The notes beneath the pieces are model-generated. The model was not told the origin of the DNA, made no database searches, and saw only the letters and a program-made list of their open reading frames with translations. 64,000 bases of DNA, taken from Lunularia cruciata (lineage: Eukaryota; Streptophyta; Marchantiopsida; Lunulariales; Lunulariaceae). Positions 1-8,989 of this stretch are shown here, one piece after another. Each line of letters opens with the position of its first letter. Position 1 is the first letter of the stretch. The DNA is taken from assembly GCA_948567375.1 (NCBI GenBank), contig OX419758.1:50349001-50413000 (forward strand), read 5' to 3'. The position numbers were made by a program, and so were the translations under genes.

Positions 1-273
1 ATGCTGCCCCTTGTAAGGCTCGATGTTGCAGGTCTTCTTCATCCAGAGTAGCAATGCAACTTCATTGTTGATAGGGTTTGTAGGCACAAGTGCCTCTCCA
101 AGTACTTCCATCGCAAGTACTGGGTTTTGAGACGGCTCTTCTTCTTGCATGGCTTGATTATTCATGAGGATTTGCACTTGACTTTGTAAAATCTCCATGA
201 TCATCTTAATCTCTTGAAATTCATTCAACATCCCTTGCATTCCTTGCACTAGCTCTTGCAATTGTGGATCCAT
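1..273 (-). CDS. gag N-terminus of Ty3/gypsy element (family A), runs off window
   Basis: An ATG at 273-271 opens a frame of 91 codons that reaches the window edge without a stop, so the protein continues outside. The start is rich in Gln, Met and Glu, with a short helical stretch, then a segment containing LLWMKKT, as in the gag capsid of gypsy elements. It lies downstream, on the same strand, of an LTR (877-1615) and its primer-binding site, the position expected for gag. The identification rests on context and composition; no zinc knuckle is visible because the C-terminus is missing. It appears undamaged, unlike the family B gag at the other end of the window. Confidence 0.6.
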   Translation of the reverse strand, partial: MDPQLQELVQGMQGMLNEFQEIKMIMEILQSQVQILMNNQAMQEEEPSQNPVLAMEVLGEALVPTNPINNEVALLLWMKKTCNIEPYKGQH

Positions 274-862
274 GGTTTTTGCAACACTCAACTGCTAATG
301 TCTACTTCAATACAGAGTCAATATGATCACTCTAGAAGGCACACAAATTATCGGAACTACCATTGGGACCTCAGAAGCTATCACTCGTTGATAATACTCC
401 TTGCCAAAATTCCTAACCATAAAATCTCTAAAAATCACTTTCGGTCTCACTACATAACGGATTTCTACTTGAGTGTTGAAAGGGAGAAGAATTGGGATAT
501 TCACATCCATATTATCATAATAGAATATAGATTGTCAAATCCCACTCTCTGTCATATATCACCACAAGTAGAATCACCGGGTTTGGTGAGTTCATCACCC
601 TATCCATGAATTCTGCGCCAAAGTGATAAACTAGCAATATCCTCATTTGCTCACGTTGGATGTACATAACCTTGATGTGGAATAGATTTGGGAATGGAAA
701 GCTAGGTGCGGGAAATTGTCTTCTCGGTGCATCCATCCCGTCTGCTCTCTAAAGTCCTTCCTAAGTCTAACAATTACTCTATTTTCTCCACCTCAAATTA
801 CTCAGTTTCAGTAGTTTGTGATCTTCCAAGAGGGGTGATCCACTCTCTTGGACTAAGACACT
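274..862 (-). other. Leader of family A element with two abutting short reading frames upstream of gag
   Basis: Between the primer-binding site and the gag ATG, the minus strand holds frames at 736-515 (73 residues) and 510-307 (67 residues), in different phases. Both contain a hydrophobic-aromatic pattern of the type xFGxEfxxRV followed by a Val/Ile-rich strand, so they may be two halves of one broken protein or two related modules. No family is recognised. It could be an additional ORF ahead of gag or merely a long leader. Confidence 0.35.
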
Positions 863-863
863 T

Positions 864-875
864 GTTATGATACCA
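864..875 (-). other. Primer-binding site of family A element (tRNA-iMet type)
   Basis: One base inside the LTR edge, the minus strand reads TGGTATCATAAC. Its first eight bases match TGGTATCAGAGC, the complement of plant initiator tRNA-Met used by many LTR elements. This fixes the LTR at 877-1615 as the 5' LTR and the element as minus strand. Confidence 0.75.
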
Positions 876-876
876 T

Positions 877-1615
877 TGTAATACTCCGAGGACAAGAGAA
901 GAAAGAAAACACAAATTACACACTCAACATTCGGTGTCCCAAAGGAGCACCTTCTCTTTATTATATAGACGAAGTGGATCTCCTCCAAGGAAGCTCCACC
1001 ATAGGATTAGGCACACAGATAGGTGACATGTCATCAAGCTACACCCTTGGATTAATTACTTGGATGGGTGACATGTCGGTCTAGGTCCGATTTGATTGGT
1101 CAAATAAGCTTTGACCGGAGGGAATCTTTTAGGGAATTTTCCTGTAGGAGTCTCAAAATCACATGAGTAAGGTATTGTTGGAAAGTTCTTGATGAGACAA
1201 ATCAGGGAGGAGGGAAGGCCAGCCTTTTCTTCATTGGGGAGGGGGGAATTGCACATTTTTTAGGCTTAATTCATCTGTTTAGACCTCTGAAATTGCCTTC
1301 AAAGATTTCAGGCATATTTTGGTTCCTACTCTATTAGTAGAAGTCCCCTTTTTGTGATATCTCTTTCTGATCTGTTTAGTCTATTATGTGTAACATCCTT
1401 CCAGATGTTACTAAACCAATTCTCACCTTTAAATCATATGTCTAGCTATTGGTTCTAAGGTTCTCAAGTCTATTTCAATTTCTGCTCTATTAGTAGAAGT
1501 ACTCTTTTGGTGATAATTCTATCTGATCTATTTTGACCATCATGTATAACATCATTCTAGATGTTAACAAACCAAATTTCAGATCTAGATCATATGGCTA
1601 GCTTATGGTATTACA
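877..1615 (-). mobile_element. 5' LTR of family A gypsy element
   Basis: 739 bp with TGTAAT..ATTACA ends (TG..CA), repeated as a related copy at 37181-37909. It is followed by a primer-binding site on the minus strand. Inside, a segment of about 156 bp with the core CTCTATTAGTAGAAGT occurs twice in tandem (1329 and 1485). The LTR interrupts the integrase C-terminus of a plus-strand element that resumes at 1616. The bases on either side (ACCAT and GCTTG) are not a target duplication, as expected because only one end of the element lies in the window. Confidence 0.85.
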
Positions 1616-1900
1616 GCTTGTCACATGCAAATCCACACTACTTCTCATATTTCCAAGTTGAAACCCTTTGTTCCTAACCCATCTTCTTTTTCCTCTTGTG
1701 TCCAACCTCCTCCTCCTCACGTGTCTATCAACAATCATGACTATGAATTTGATCATATCCTTGCACATTGCCACATTCAACAAGGCCGCCAACAACATAC
1801 TGAGTACACAATCCTTTGGAAAGAGTATCCCCTTCATGATGCCACTTGGGAACCTCTTTCTCATCTCCAAAATGCACAAACAATCATCCAAGAGTTTTAA
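1616..1900 (+). pseudogene. Integrase C-terminus with chromodomain, Ty3/gypsy chromovirus (family B)
   Basis: The plus strand encodes a SKLKPF motif, typical of the integrase C-terminal SH3-like fold, then a proline-rich linker, then a chromodomain with a YEFDHIL start, the ILWKEYP core and DATWEP end. This is the tail of a chromovirus polyprotein, used to steer integration to marked chromatin. The stop falls near 1898-1900. The 5' part is cut off by the family A LTR at 1615. Confidence 0.85.
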
Positions 1901-1930
1901 GTTTCCATGGTGATGAGGATGTCACCAACT

Positions 1931-1943
1931 AGCGGTGAGGGAA
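1931..1943 (+). other. Probable polypurine tract of family B element
   Basis: The purine-rich run AGCGGTGAGGGAA lies between the chromodomain stop and the start of the LTR remnant, where the plus-strand primer for reverse transcription is expected. It is short and contains pyrimidines, so the call is positional. Confidence 0.4.
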
Positions 1944-1945
1944 TA

Positions 1946-2295
1946 TATAACACTATAGAGCTAATCGATGAGTTAGTCAAGACTAATAAAGCAGCAAATA
2001 GTCCAAATTAGCTAAGAATATTCTAGAAGCATCTAGAAAGTTACTTGGCACCTTCCAAGTATTGGGTAATGTGCATGCTAAGGAGGAAACTTCTTAGAAA
2101 CTTCCTAGCTAGCTTAGCTTGCACGCCCAAGCATATGGCTTCTAGAAAGAAATTTCTTGGAAAGTTTCATGGCTAGATTAGCTTGCATGCCAAATAGGCA
2201 GCTTCTAGAAATAAATTTCTTGAGTAACTTCGGTGTTAACTTGACTTGCACTCCAAGAAGGGGGCTTTTAGGAAGCTTCTTGAGAAATTTATATT
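1946..2295 (+). mobile_element. Decayed 3' LTR remnant of family B gypsy element
   Basis: Begins with TATAACACTATAGAG, matching the start TGTAACAATATGGAG of the LTR at 63071, and stays alignable to about 2295 through the repeated GCTAGCTTAGCTTGCAC and GGCTTCTAGAA blocks. The last third of the LTR is missing or unrecognisable. It follows the family B chromodomain in the correct order, so it is the 3' LTR of that element. Confidence 0.75.
2016..2038 (+). promoter_or_regulatory. Heat-shock-element-like array in family B LTR
   Basis: Units GAA (2016), TTC (2021), GAA (2026), ATC (2031) and GAA (2036) are phased at exactly 5 bp. This is the nGAAnnTTCn pattern bound by heat-shock factor trimers, with one degenerate unit of five. 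The related LTR at 63071 has the same phase here with more mutated units. Heat response is inferred. Confidence 0.55.
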
Positions 2296-3061
2296 GGGAG
2301 AGCTCATTTTAACATCTCAACACTTCTTAAGTTCCATTTTTTTAGCTTTTATCATCAATGGTTTTGAATACTTAATTGCCAAAGATCATTTTACTTTTTA
2401 GGCATGCATTAATATCTCATCTTATTCAACATTGTGCTTTGAAGCCATACATTTGTATTACCTCTAGCACATCACTAGTGTGTGGTTGCAACAAGGATTA
2501 AAGATTTACTTCCTTCTTGTTTTTATTAATTTTTTCAACATCTTTCGTAAGAATCTTTTTTAATATACAGTATCTGAAATCAAAATTTGAGATCTTCATT
2601 AACAATAATACTTTGATCATGTTTTATATTTATAATAAAAAGAAAACATATTCTCAATTATCAAGAAATCTACTTTCAGATCTTTTTAACTCAGTTTTCT
2701 ATGAAAACTATCAATGTTTAAGGGATGGACCAAATATCACATACAGAAGTAAAAATAGATCAACTTGAAATTTACATAATGAATAACGAATACTAATATG
2801 AATGTCATGAGGCCCAACAAGCTCTATCTTCTAGAACATCTAATCCCCGAAGAACGTCTGTACGTACTTCGGGGAGACATGGCCCTCCACGTTGCAATGG
2901 GAGACAACCGCAGTTGTTATCAGTTCCGATAAAGAACCAACTTCCTGCTTTCCATACGTGGTAAGGAGCACACTCAATTATAGAACGTTACTAGAATAGG
3001 AAGGACGACCGCGAAGAAAAGATGAACGTTACTAGAACGGGTATCGAAGGGTGCTATTTTC
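2296..3061. other. AT-rich stretch without a supported gene
   Basis: Low-complexity AT-rich sequence up to about 2800, then more balanced sequence. No frame has recognisable domains. GACGACCGCGAAGAAAAGATGAACG near 3004 resembles the start of the short dispersed repeat at 43619 and 44002. Confidence 0.5.
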
Positions 3062-3133
3062 TCCATAAGTAGTCTAGATAGTTATGGTACCTGGCTATCA
3101 TTCAGGCGATACAGGTTCGAATCCTGGTACCCA
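3062..3133 (+). pseudogene. tRNA-like sequence with intact A and B boxes (tRNA pseudogene or SINE head)
   Basis: An A-box-like segment (TAGTCTAGATAGTTATGG, 3070-3087) and a consensus B box GGTTCGAATCC (3114-3124) are spaced as in a tRNA gene. Between them CCTGG/TCAGG forms a 5-bp anticodon stem around a 7-base loop CTATCAT, giving anticodon ATC. The T stem pairs in four of five positions. The acceptor strands do not pair, so a working tRNA is unlikely. The order resembles tRNA-Glu or tRNA-Asp genes of plants. Confidence 0.5.
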
Positions 3134-4800
3134 CTCGGCAGTCCGTCTGTTGCGAGAGGTGGGATTGTTGGGAGATCGCCTACTACTATACTGCAGTGTC
3201 CAGTGACCGCAGCTGGGCGGAAACTTTTGAATTGATCGTATCCAGACTCCACCAAAAGTGAATTTTGTACCTTCCTTGGTTCTGAAGTCTCGCCCGAGCA
3301 GAACTCTAAATGGCTTCAGACGAATATGACAGTTGAAAGACCCACTTGCATAGGGCATTGAGTGACAAGTTGTGCCTTGCTATCTCGATTTACAAGTTTT
3401 TGACAAGTTGTAGGGACTTTCCACGCAGAATATGGATATGAGCCCCTTGTGGATGTCATCATGACTTTTGAACTTCTGAACAGAGCATGGAACATGATTT
3501 CTGCAGGACGAGCTTCAGCCCTCAATATATTTAGGGTTTTGACACGGTAGAAAATCAAGCTCTGTTTCGAATTTGGGCTTCAATCTGTTGTCAGCCTGTC
3601 ATGAATGGAAGCTACAGAAATTTACGTGTAAGATTCCCCAGTTTGCGCACATGCTGCTTATGAACAGTACAGCAGCTGAGGGTGCCCGCCTGTAGCTGAT
3701 AAGGACTGCTACCCTGGGTCTCGCTGTAGCACGGAACCAGATTATAACTCGCCTGATCATGCGTGTCTTCTGTTGATGATATATCCAGATAAATCCAGTC
3801 GATGATCGTGGATTCAGCAGTGCTTTACCTTTTATCTGCATTCCGAGTTCTGGTGGAATTCCGTGAGCCTATGTTATTCCAGCGGCTTAAAATTAGATTC
3901 CGTTTCTCTAATCCAAGTTTTGGTGGTAATTCGTCCGTCCTAGCAGTTGCTGTTTCATCACTACCTTCCAGTTTGGTTACAGTGCGGACTAGGTCCCCAT
4001 CCTTTACTCTCGCTCCTTTCTTCACACTCTGAAACGTCAGGTTCTGGGCATCGAGTATATTGCCCATTTGTCCTTGCTCCTCGGGATGAGATTGACATGT
4101 GCAGCCTGACTAGATCCAGGTAATTCTGGTTTCTGACGAGAATACCAAATTGATACCAAATTGATAGATTCAACATATGGTCGATTGCTCCTCGTGTGGT
4201 ACCCGGCAGCGTATCGGTGGCAGCCGTAAACATCCTGGGTGTTCGAGTTTGTGACAACAAGGGTGCTCAGGTACACATATCTTTGGATCTTCTCAGAACA
4301 TAGTATGCATAAATTGTCGTTCCTGGGAGAAGTGTACGGAAAGGAATCCCTTCTCATTCATGGCCAATTGTTGAACTAGATCTTCTGGCCTCCAAGTAAA
4401 CATATCTCCTTTGCAAAATTCTTAAGACAGCGCCCTTTGTAGGCTATCAGTTCTTCGCTAGCCGCCGCAAAGCAGTGTTTTACCCAGATTGATTGAAAAT
4501 GTCGACATCATATGCTCTGTTTCTACTCTCACACTTCTTTTATGACATACTCAATCACCTTCGTATTCATTCAAGGCGTCATCGACAATTTCTCTTAGGT
4601 CCAGAGTATCCATCCTTGTCTCCCAACGTTGGCATGAACTGTGTGTTTCCTTCAGACTTCACCTGATTCGGTCGATATACTCCTATCTTGTTCCCTGCAG
4701 AAAGAAACCGGTTGCAATTTAGTTACCTGTAATCCCTCTTGACATAAACTTCTCTTTCTTGAGATCGATGCAGAATTCATAAATCACAGGAGTTCTTCAA
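3134..4800. other. Upstream region of the EF-hand gene, no coding function recognised
   Basis: Balanced base composition like the gene islands, with several frames of 70-106 codons on both strands, none showing a known domain or consistent conservation signal. It may hold promoter and 5' UTR of the EF-hand gene or an old, decayed gene. Confidence 0.4.
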
Positions 4801-4808
4801 CCTGTGAA

Positions 4809-5405
4809 ATGATGAAAGGCAAGTCCACTTCCAGCAGGAAAGGGAAATCCACAGCGCCGCAGAAGGGTAATGGCAGCATCAATTGGGCCGAAGTCGTGAG
4901 CAAGTTACCGGCTGAAAAGACACCTGAAGCAAAAGCGAAACGATCCAAGCTCTTCACTGAGTTTGATCCCAATGGCAATGGCTTCTTGTCTTTAGCAGAG
5001 GTTGATAGAGGTATTCAGGACGTACTGAAGCTCGATGGTCTGTTTAATTGCAAACCCGCAATCATAAGAGCATTTGAGGCCTCTAAAGGTGTCGCAAAAA
5101 GCAAGTCGAAGCTGGGAGACGACTATGTCGAGCGGGCTGAATTCAGGTTGCTTATGGTGTACCTTCGACAGTACTTTGAGCTCTACGAGATGTTCGAGAA
5201 GCTCGACAGCAGTGATGATAGAAGAATAGATATAGGAGAGTTCAAGGCTGCTATGGGTCAGTTGAACAGTTGGGGTGTGAAGATCGCCGACCCGGATGCT
5301 GAGTTCGCCAAGATTGACAAAAATGATGGTGGATCTATTCTTTTCGATGAATTTGCTGACTGGGCGCTAAAACACCACCTCAAAATACTCGAGCATGCCG
5401 AATGA
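4809..5405 (+). CDS. Calflagin-like (flagellar calcium-binding protein family) EF-hand protein
   Basis: A single-exon frame of 198 residues from tandem ATGs. After a Lys/Ser-rich N-terminus of about 20 residues come four EF-hand positions. EF1 loop 53-64 (D53, N55, N57, S61, E64), EF3 loop 133-144 (D133, S135, D137, D141, E144) and EF4 loop 170-181 (D170, N172, G174, S176, E181) keep their end residues; EF2 near 98-112 is degenerate. The EKTPEAKAKR segment before EF1, the overall length and the spacing match trypanosomatid flagellar calcium-binding proteins (calflagins), which attach to the flagellar membrane through acylation at Met-Gly-x-x-x-Ser. Here the protein starts Met-Met-Lys-Gly with no Gly2, so that signal is absent. 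A role in sperm flagella is inferred. Neighbours give no functional hint. Confidence 0.85.
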   Translation: MMKGKSTSSRKGKSTAPQKGNGSINWAEVVSKLPAEKTPEAKAKRSKLFTEFDPNGNGFLSLAEVDRGIQDVLKLDGLFNCKPAIIRAFEASKGVAKSKSKLGDDYVERAEFRLLMVYLRQYFELYEMFEKLDSSDDRRIDIGEFKAAMGQLNSWGVKIADPDAEFAKIDKNDGGSILFDEFADWALKHHLKILEHAE

Positions 5406-7572
5406 AGAATTACCTTGATAAGACTTAAATCTCACACGTTCTTATTCCAATGGATCAGAAACTCTGATCTATCTCACCATTAGATCTTTACCTCATGAAG
5501 ATCTCACACGTCTGCGTCAGGGTGATTAAATGCATTTACTCCGTCCCCAGTACCCGTTGCAGCATACCCTTCAATGAGATTCCCAATCATTGTAGCAGGA
5601 CTCACATTCACTTCAGCACCAGAGGTATCTCTAATCCAGATGATATTGCTCCATGTTGATGGTCTGTATCTGTAGTCTGCCAGGATATGTCAAAGGCAGC
5701 TTAGAAGAAACGCCGGCTATGAATAGGCATCTTTGCTAAAAAGGCTGGATCTGGAACCTTGACAGATTTCGCTTCATATTGGCACCCGTGGATTCCAGAG
5801 AATTTCTACAAATCAAGATCTCGCTATTGACAGATTTCAAGGGAAAAGATTACCTGATTCGTAATTTCTATCGCTGATAACCGCTAGAATTCTGATTTGC
5901 TATGACATTTCTCATGACTGGACCTCCCATTTGGTTCAGTAAGAATGTATGTGTTCAGTTTCTAAATGGAGCTCGCCTGTTCTATTAGCATCTGGTTCTT
6001 GTCGTTTAAAGGTATCGACTTACATGCATTTTCCTTATATCAGGTTCTTTCCACTGTCTTCCACGCAGTTTCTAAATGGAGCCAGACTATTCTATGAGCA
6101 TCTGGCTCTTGTCTTTTAAAGGTATCGACTAACATACATTTTCGTTATATCAGGTTCTTTCCACTGTCTTCCACGAGTGATGATCTGCGTTGTTTTGTCC
6201 ACCACTCTTATGAAGTTTATAACCGCTCTGCTGAACCACAGACCTAATTAAGACGTATTGACCTGAAAACGTAACTGAATTCCACGGTTGCATTTAAAAT
6301 AGCATCTAATCTCTGACTTGAAATGTCACATCCTTGAACTTCAGATGCCAGTGATATGCAGTTTAAGCAATCTCTTTGGTGTACCACAATAACCCATTGC
6401 AAATATTCTCCCATGATGCGAATCTTGAGAGATATGACACCAAGGATTAAGTAAAATTTCCTGAATCAGTTCGTATTCTACAACTGATGTTTAGATAAGG
6501 TTCTCGCTGTCCCCGATTTTAACCCGCCATGTATTTGACGTGTAATGCATCTTGAGCCCCTTTAACTCCGAGCTGTGGGTTTCCTGAGAGCTATTTCTCA
6601 GTTTACCCGTCAGGTACTGCAAGTAGTAATCTCCTAAAATAAACTCATTCAGCGCTTTGTATTTGATGTCTAACCAAAGCTATCCTTTATTCCTCATCCT
6701 ACATGCATACTAGGCCGGTGTAGAATTTGCGGATCCATCGTTTTATCACTTGTTTCTAGGAGTACCAAACTATGACTAGATAACCTGCACCCTGGAGGTT
6801 CTCCACCAGAACCCAAATCATCCTTTTGCTCTCTATATTTGGATTTCACATCAACCTCCTTACTTGCAAGATAATTTCATGATAGATGTGCAATATGACA
6901 GTGCGCATGTTCGTCATGCGTGACCATATTTTCACACTGTAAGATTTGACAAACCTGTTTGTGAGGAGCCCGTATCCACTTCATCGTTACGGGCTCCTTC
7001 AATGAACAGGTCTGTATCCACTTCGTCGTTAGAACTGATACAATATATATGTATACCGATCGTCACTAGATTATGGATAACTATGTCAAGGAACTTTCCA
7101 GCCTGCTGTTGCCCAGAGTACATTCCCGTCTGAACCAGAATTTGTAAATGAGATTTAGTGTGTTCGGTGAAACAGTGTGTGCATTGCCAATAAATTGGTG
7201 AAGTATCACCAGAATTTGGAGTAGAATATAATGCACATCGCTTTATTACGATGAACACTTATATACAAAGTCGGTGATTTTCAGCTTAAGCATGAGCCAA
7301 AATTCTAAATAATCAACTTTCACCGATGCACTTGTAAATCAATTTCTTCATTTCATAAAAAGAAATTTAGATTAAATCGTCAGGAGCCAAATTAAAGTGA
7401 TCAGATTTCGTTGGTTGCACTTGTGAACCGATAGCTCAATTCCCTATAAGTCTCATGACGTTGCTTCGTCACTTCCGTACGTTGTGAATCAAAGAACTAA
7501 ACCTCAACCTCAATTAAACAGGTCGTCCCATGTACAATACTAATTTGGAATCTAATCTAACGTGAATGTACA
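5406..7572. other. Region between EF-hand and methionine lyase genes
   Basis: No supported coding region. It contains the 3' flank of the EF-hand gene, a 110-bp tandem duplication (5956-6175) and the 3' flank of the minus-strand lyase. A frame of 108 codons at 7258-6932 (-) has no recognisable domain. Confidence 0.5.
5956..6175. repeat. 110-bp tandem duplication
   Basis: Units 5956-6065 and 6066-6175 both start CAGTTTCTAAATGGAGC and end at CTGTCTTCCACG, with only scattered substitutions. No coding content. Confidence 0.85.
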
Positions 7573-8862
7573 TCACCGCAAAAGGTTCAACGAAATCAAG
7601 GCTTCCAACAGCTGATTCCATCTTTCTTCTAGAGTACCTGTAAATCCGATAGACATGCGGACTAAACCAGGAGATATTCCAACCTCGTCTTGCTCTTCCT
7701 TGCTTTGTTCGCTGCTGGTTGTGGAGCCCGAGCAAGACATCAGCGTATCATGGTAGCCTAGACTCACCGCTATCAAACCAAATGCCGAGTAATTTTGTAG
7801 ATACCTCATGAATTTGTAAGCTAACTCAGTGGTTCCCAGATCAACACATAGCATTCCCCCAAACTCGTAGCCTTCATTCAGCTGCGACTTCATGAGCTGA
7901 TGTTGTGGATGATCTTCCAGACCTGGGTAGATTACTCTCATGCCAAGTTTTTTCATTCTCTGTGCAAAGATTAGAGCCCTGTGACAGTGTTCTTTCATTC
8001 GCAGTCCCAAGTGAGGAAGACGAAGAGAAAGGTGAGCAGCAGCCTGAGGATTTAAAGTCGGGCCCAACAACATGAGGGATCCTTGAGTCAAACCCATCAT
8101 GGCATTTACCAAATCCGTAGAACCGCACACCGCCCCGGCAATCATATCACTCGATCCGCTGATGTATTTGGACAAACTGTGCAGCACAACGTCCGCTCCA
8201 AGCTTTGCTGGGGAAATGAGTAGAGGAGAAAAGGTGTTGTCCACAACTACTTGCGCATCATGAGCATGCGCTATCTGAGAAAGAGCTGAAACGTTGGCCA
8301 CTGTCAAAGTCGGGTTGGAAACAGACTCAAAGTAGAGCACTTTCGTTCTCGAATTGGACGCGAATGCCGAGCGCACCGCCTCATGGTCCTGGATGTCCAC
8401 AAAGGTGGTTATAATCCCGCAGGTCCGAGGAAAAAAGTGAGCCAGAAGGGCATGAGATCCACCATAAAGGCGGGACGAGGCCACCACGTGATCTCCGCTG
8501 CTGCACAATTGAAGCATTACGCTTGATATGGCCGCCATGCCACTCGCAGTGCAGTATGCTGCTTCTGTCCCTTCCATGACCGCTAGTTGGCGACTCAGGC
8601 CAAGTACAGTGGGATTACAATGGCGGCTGTAGATATACAGGTCTCCACGATGTGGGCCAAGTTCGCCTTCAAAGCACTTCTGTAGAGTTTCGGGCTCCAT
8701 CACCGTGAAGGTGGTAGAGTTTTCAATACACATATTCACACCCCCGCGTTCCCCCAACTTGTGTCGGGCATCTGCCATGTTCTGTATGGGATCTATTGCA
8801 ACATTCGAATTCAACAACGGTGTCTTCTCAGCACTCTCGGTAGTTTTCGTCACACTCACCAT
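7573..8862 (-). CDS. MGL: Methionine gamma-lyase (PLP-dependent, Cys/Met metabolism family)
   Basis: Cleaves L-methionine to methanethiol, 2-oxobutanoate and ammonia (EC 4.4.1.11), linking methionine breakdown to isoleucine synthesis in plants; a cytosolic enzyme with no clear targeting peptide here. The ATG at 8862 gives 429 residues, close to the plant family length. The frame is open upstream to 8913 from a GTG, which is not a usual plant start, so ATG is preferred. Counting from the ATG: YSRHCNP near 78-84, CTASGMAAISS near 104-114, SRLYGG near 130-135, the cofactor-contacting Asp in VVVDNTF at 208, and the Schiff-base lysine in HSLSK at 232. The C-terminal SPGLVRMSIGFTG closes the fold. 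No intron is seen. Cystathionine beta/gamma-type enzymes are the alternative, but the NMCIENSTTFTVMEP and HPQH segments match plant methionine gamma-lyase. Confidence 0.92.
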   Translation of the reverse strand: MVSVTKTTESAEKTPLLNSNVAIDPIQNMADARHKLGERGGVNMCIENSTTFTVMEPETLQKCFEGELGPHRGDLYIYSRHCNPTVLGLSRQLAVMEGTEAAYCTASGMAAISSVMLQLCSSGDHVVASSRLYGGSHALLAHFFPRTCGIITTFVDIQDHEAVRSAFASNSRTKVLYFESVSNPTLTVANVSALSQIAHAHDAQVVVDNTFSPLLISPAKLGADVVLHSLSKYISGSSDMIAGAVCGSTDLVNAMMGLTQGSLMLLGPTLNPQAAAHLSLRLPHLGLRMKEHCHRALIFAQRMKKLGMRVIYPGLEDHPQHQLMKSQLNEGYEFGGMLCVDLGTTELAYKFMRYLQNYSAFGLIAVSLGYHDTLMSCSGSTTSSEQSKEEQDEVGISPGLVRMSIGFTGTLEERWNQLLEALISLNLLR

Positions 8863-8972
8863 TTTCTTACCAGCTACCAAACTTGGAAAGCCTGACACCA
8901 CTACCTGCAACACTTGATTCCTGGAACGAGAGAGAGTAATGTATTCTGGCTTTCTTCTGTGGTACTGATTAA

Positions 8973-8983
8973 GTTATATATGG
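8973..8983 (-). promoter_or_regulatory. Candidate TATA box of the methionine gamma-lyase gene
   Basis: The minus strand reads CCATATATAAC about 110 bases upstream of the chosen ATG, leaving room for a short leader that contains a CT-rich run (TCTCTCTCG near 8923-8935). Assigned by position and sequence only. Confidence 0.5.
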
Positions 8984-8989
8984 AGGTAA

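Noticed and set aside
8863-8913. Upstream extension of the methionine gamma-lyase
   Set aside because: The frame is open but has only GTG and TTG codons as starts; a spliced upstream exon cannot be excluded but no donor/acceptor pair was compelling.
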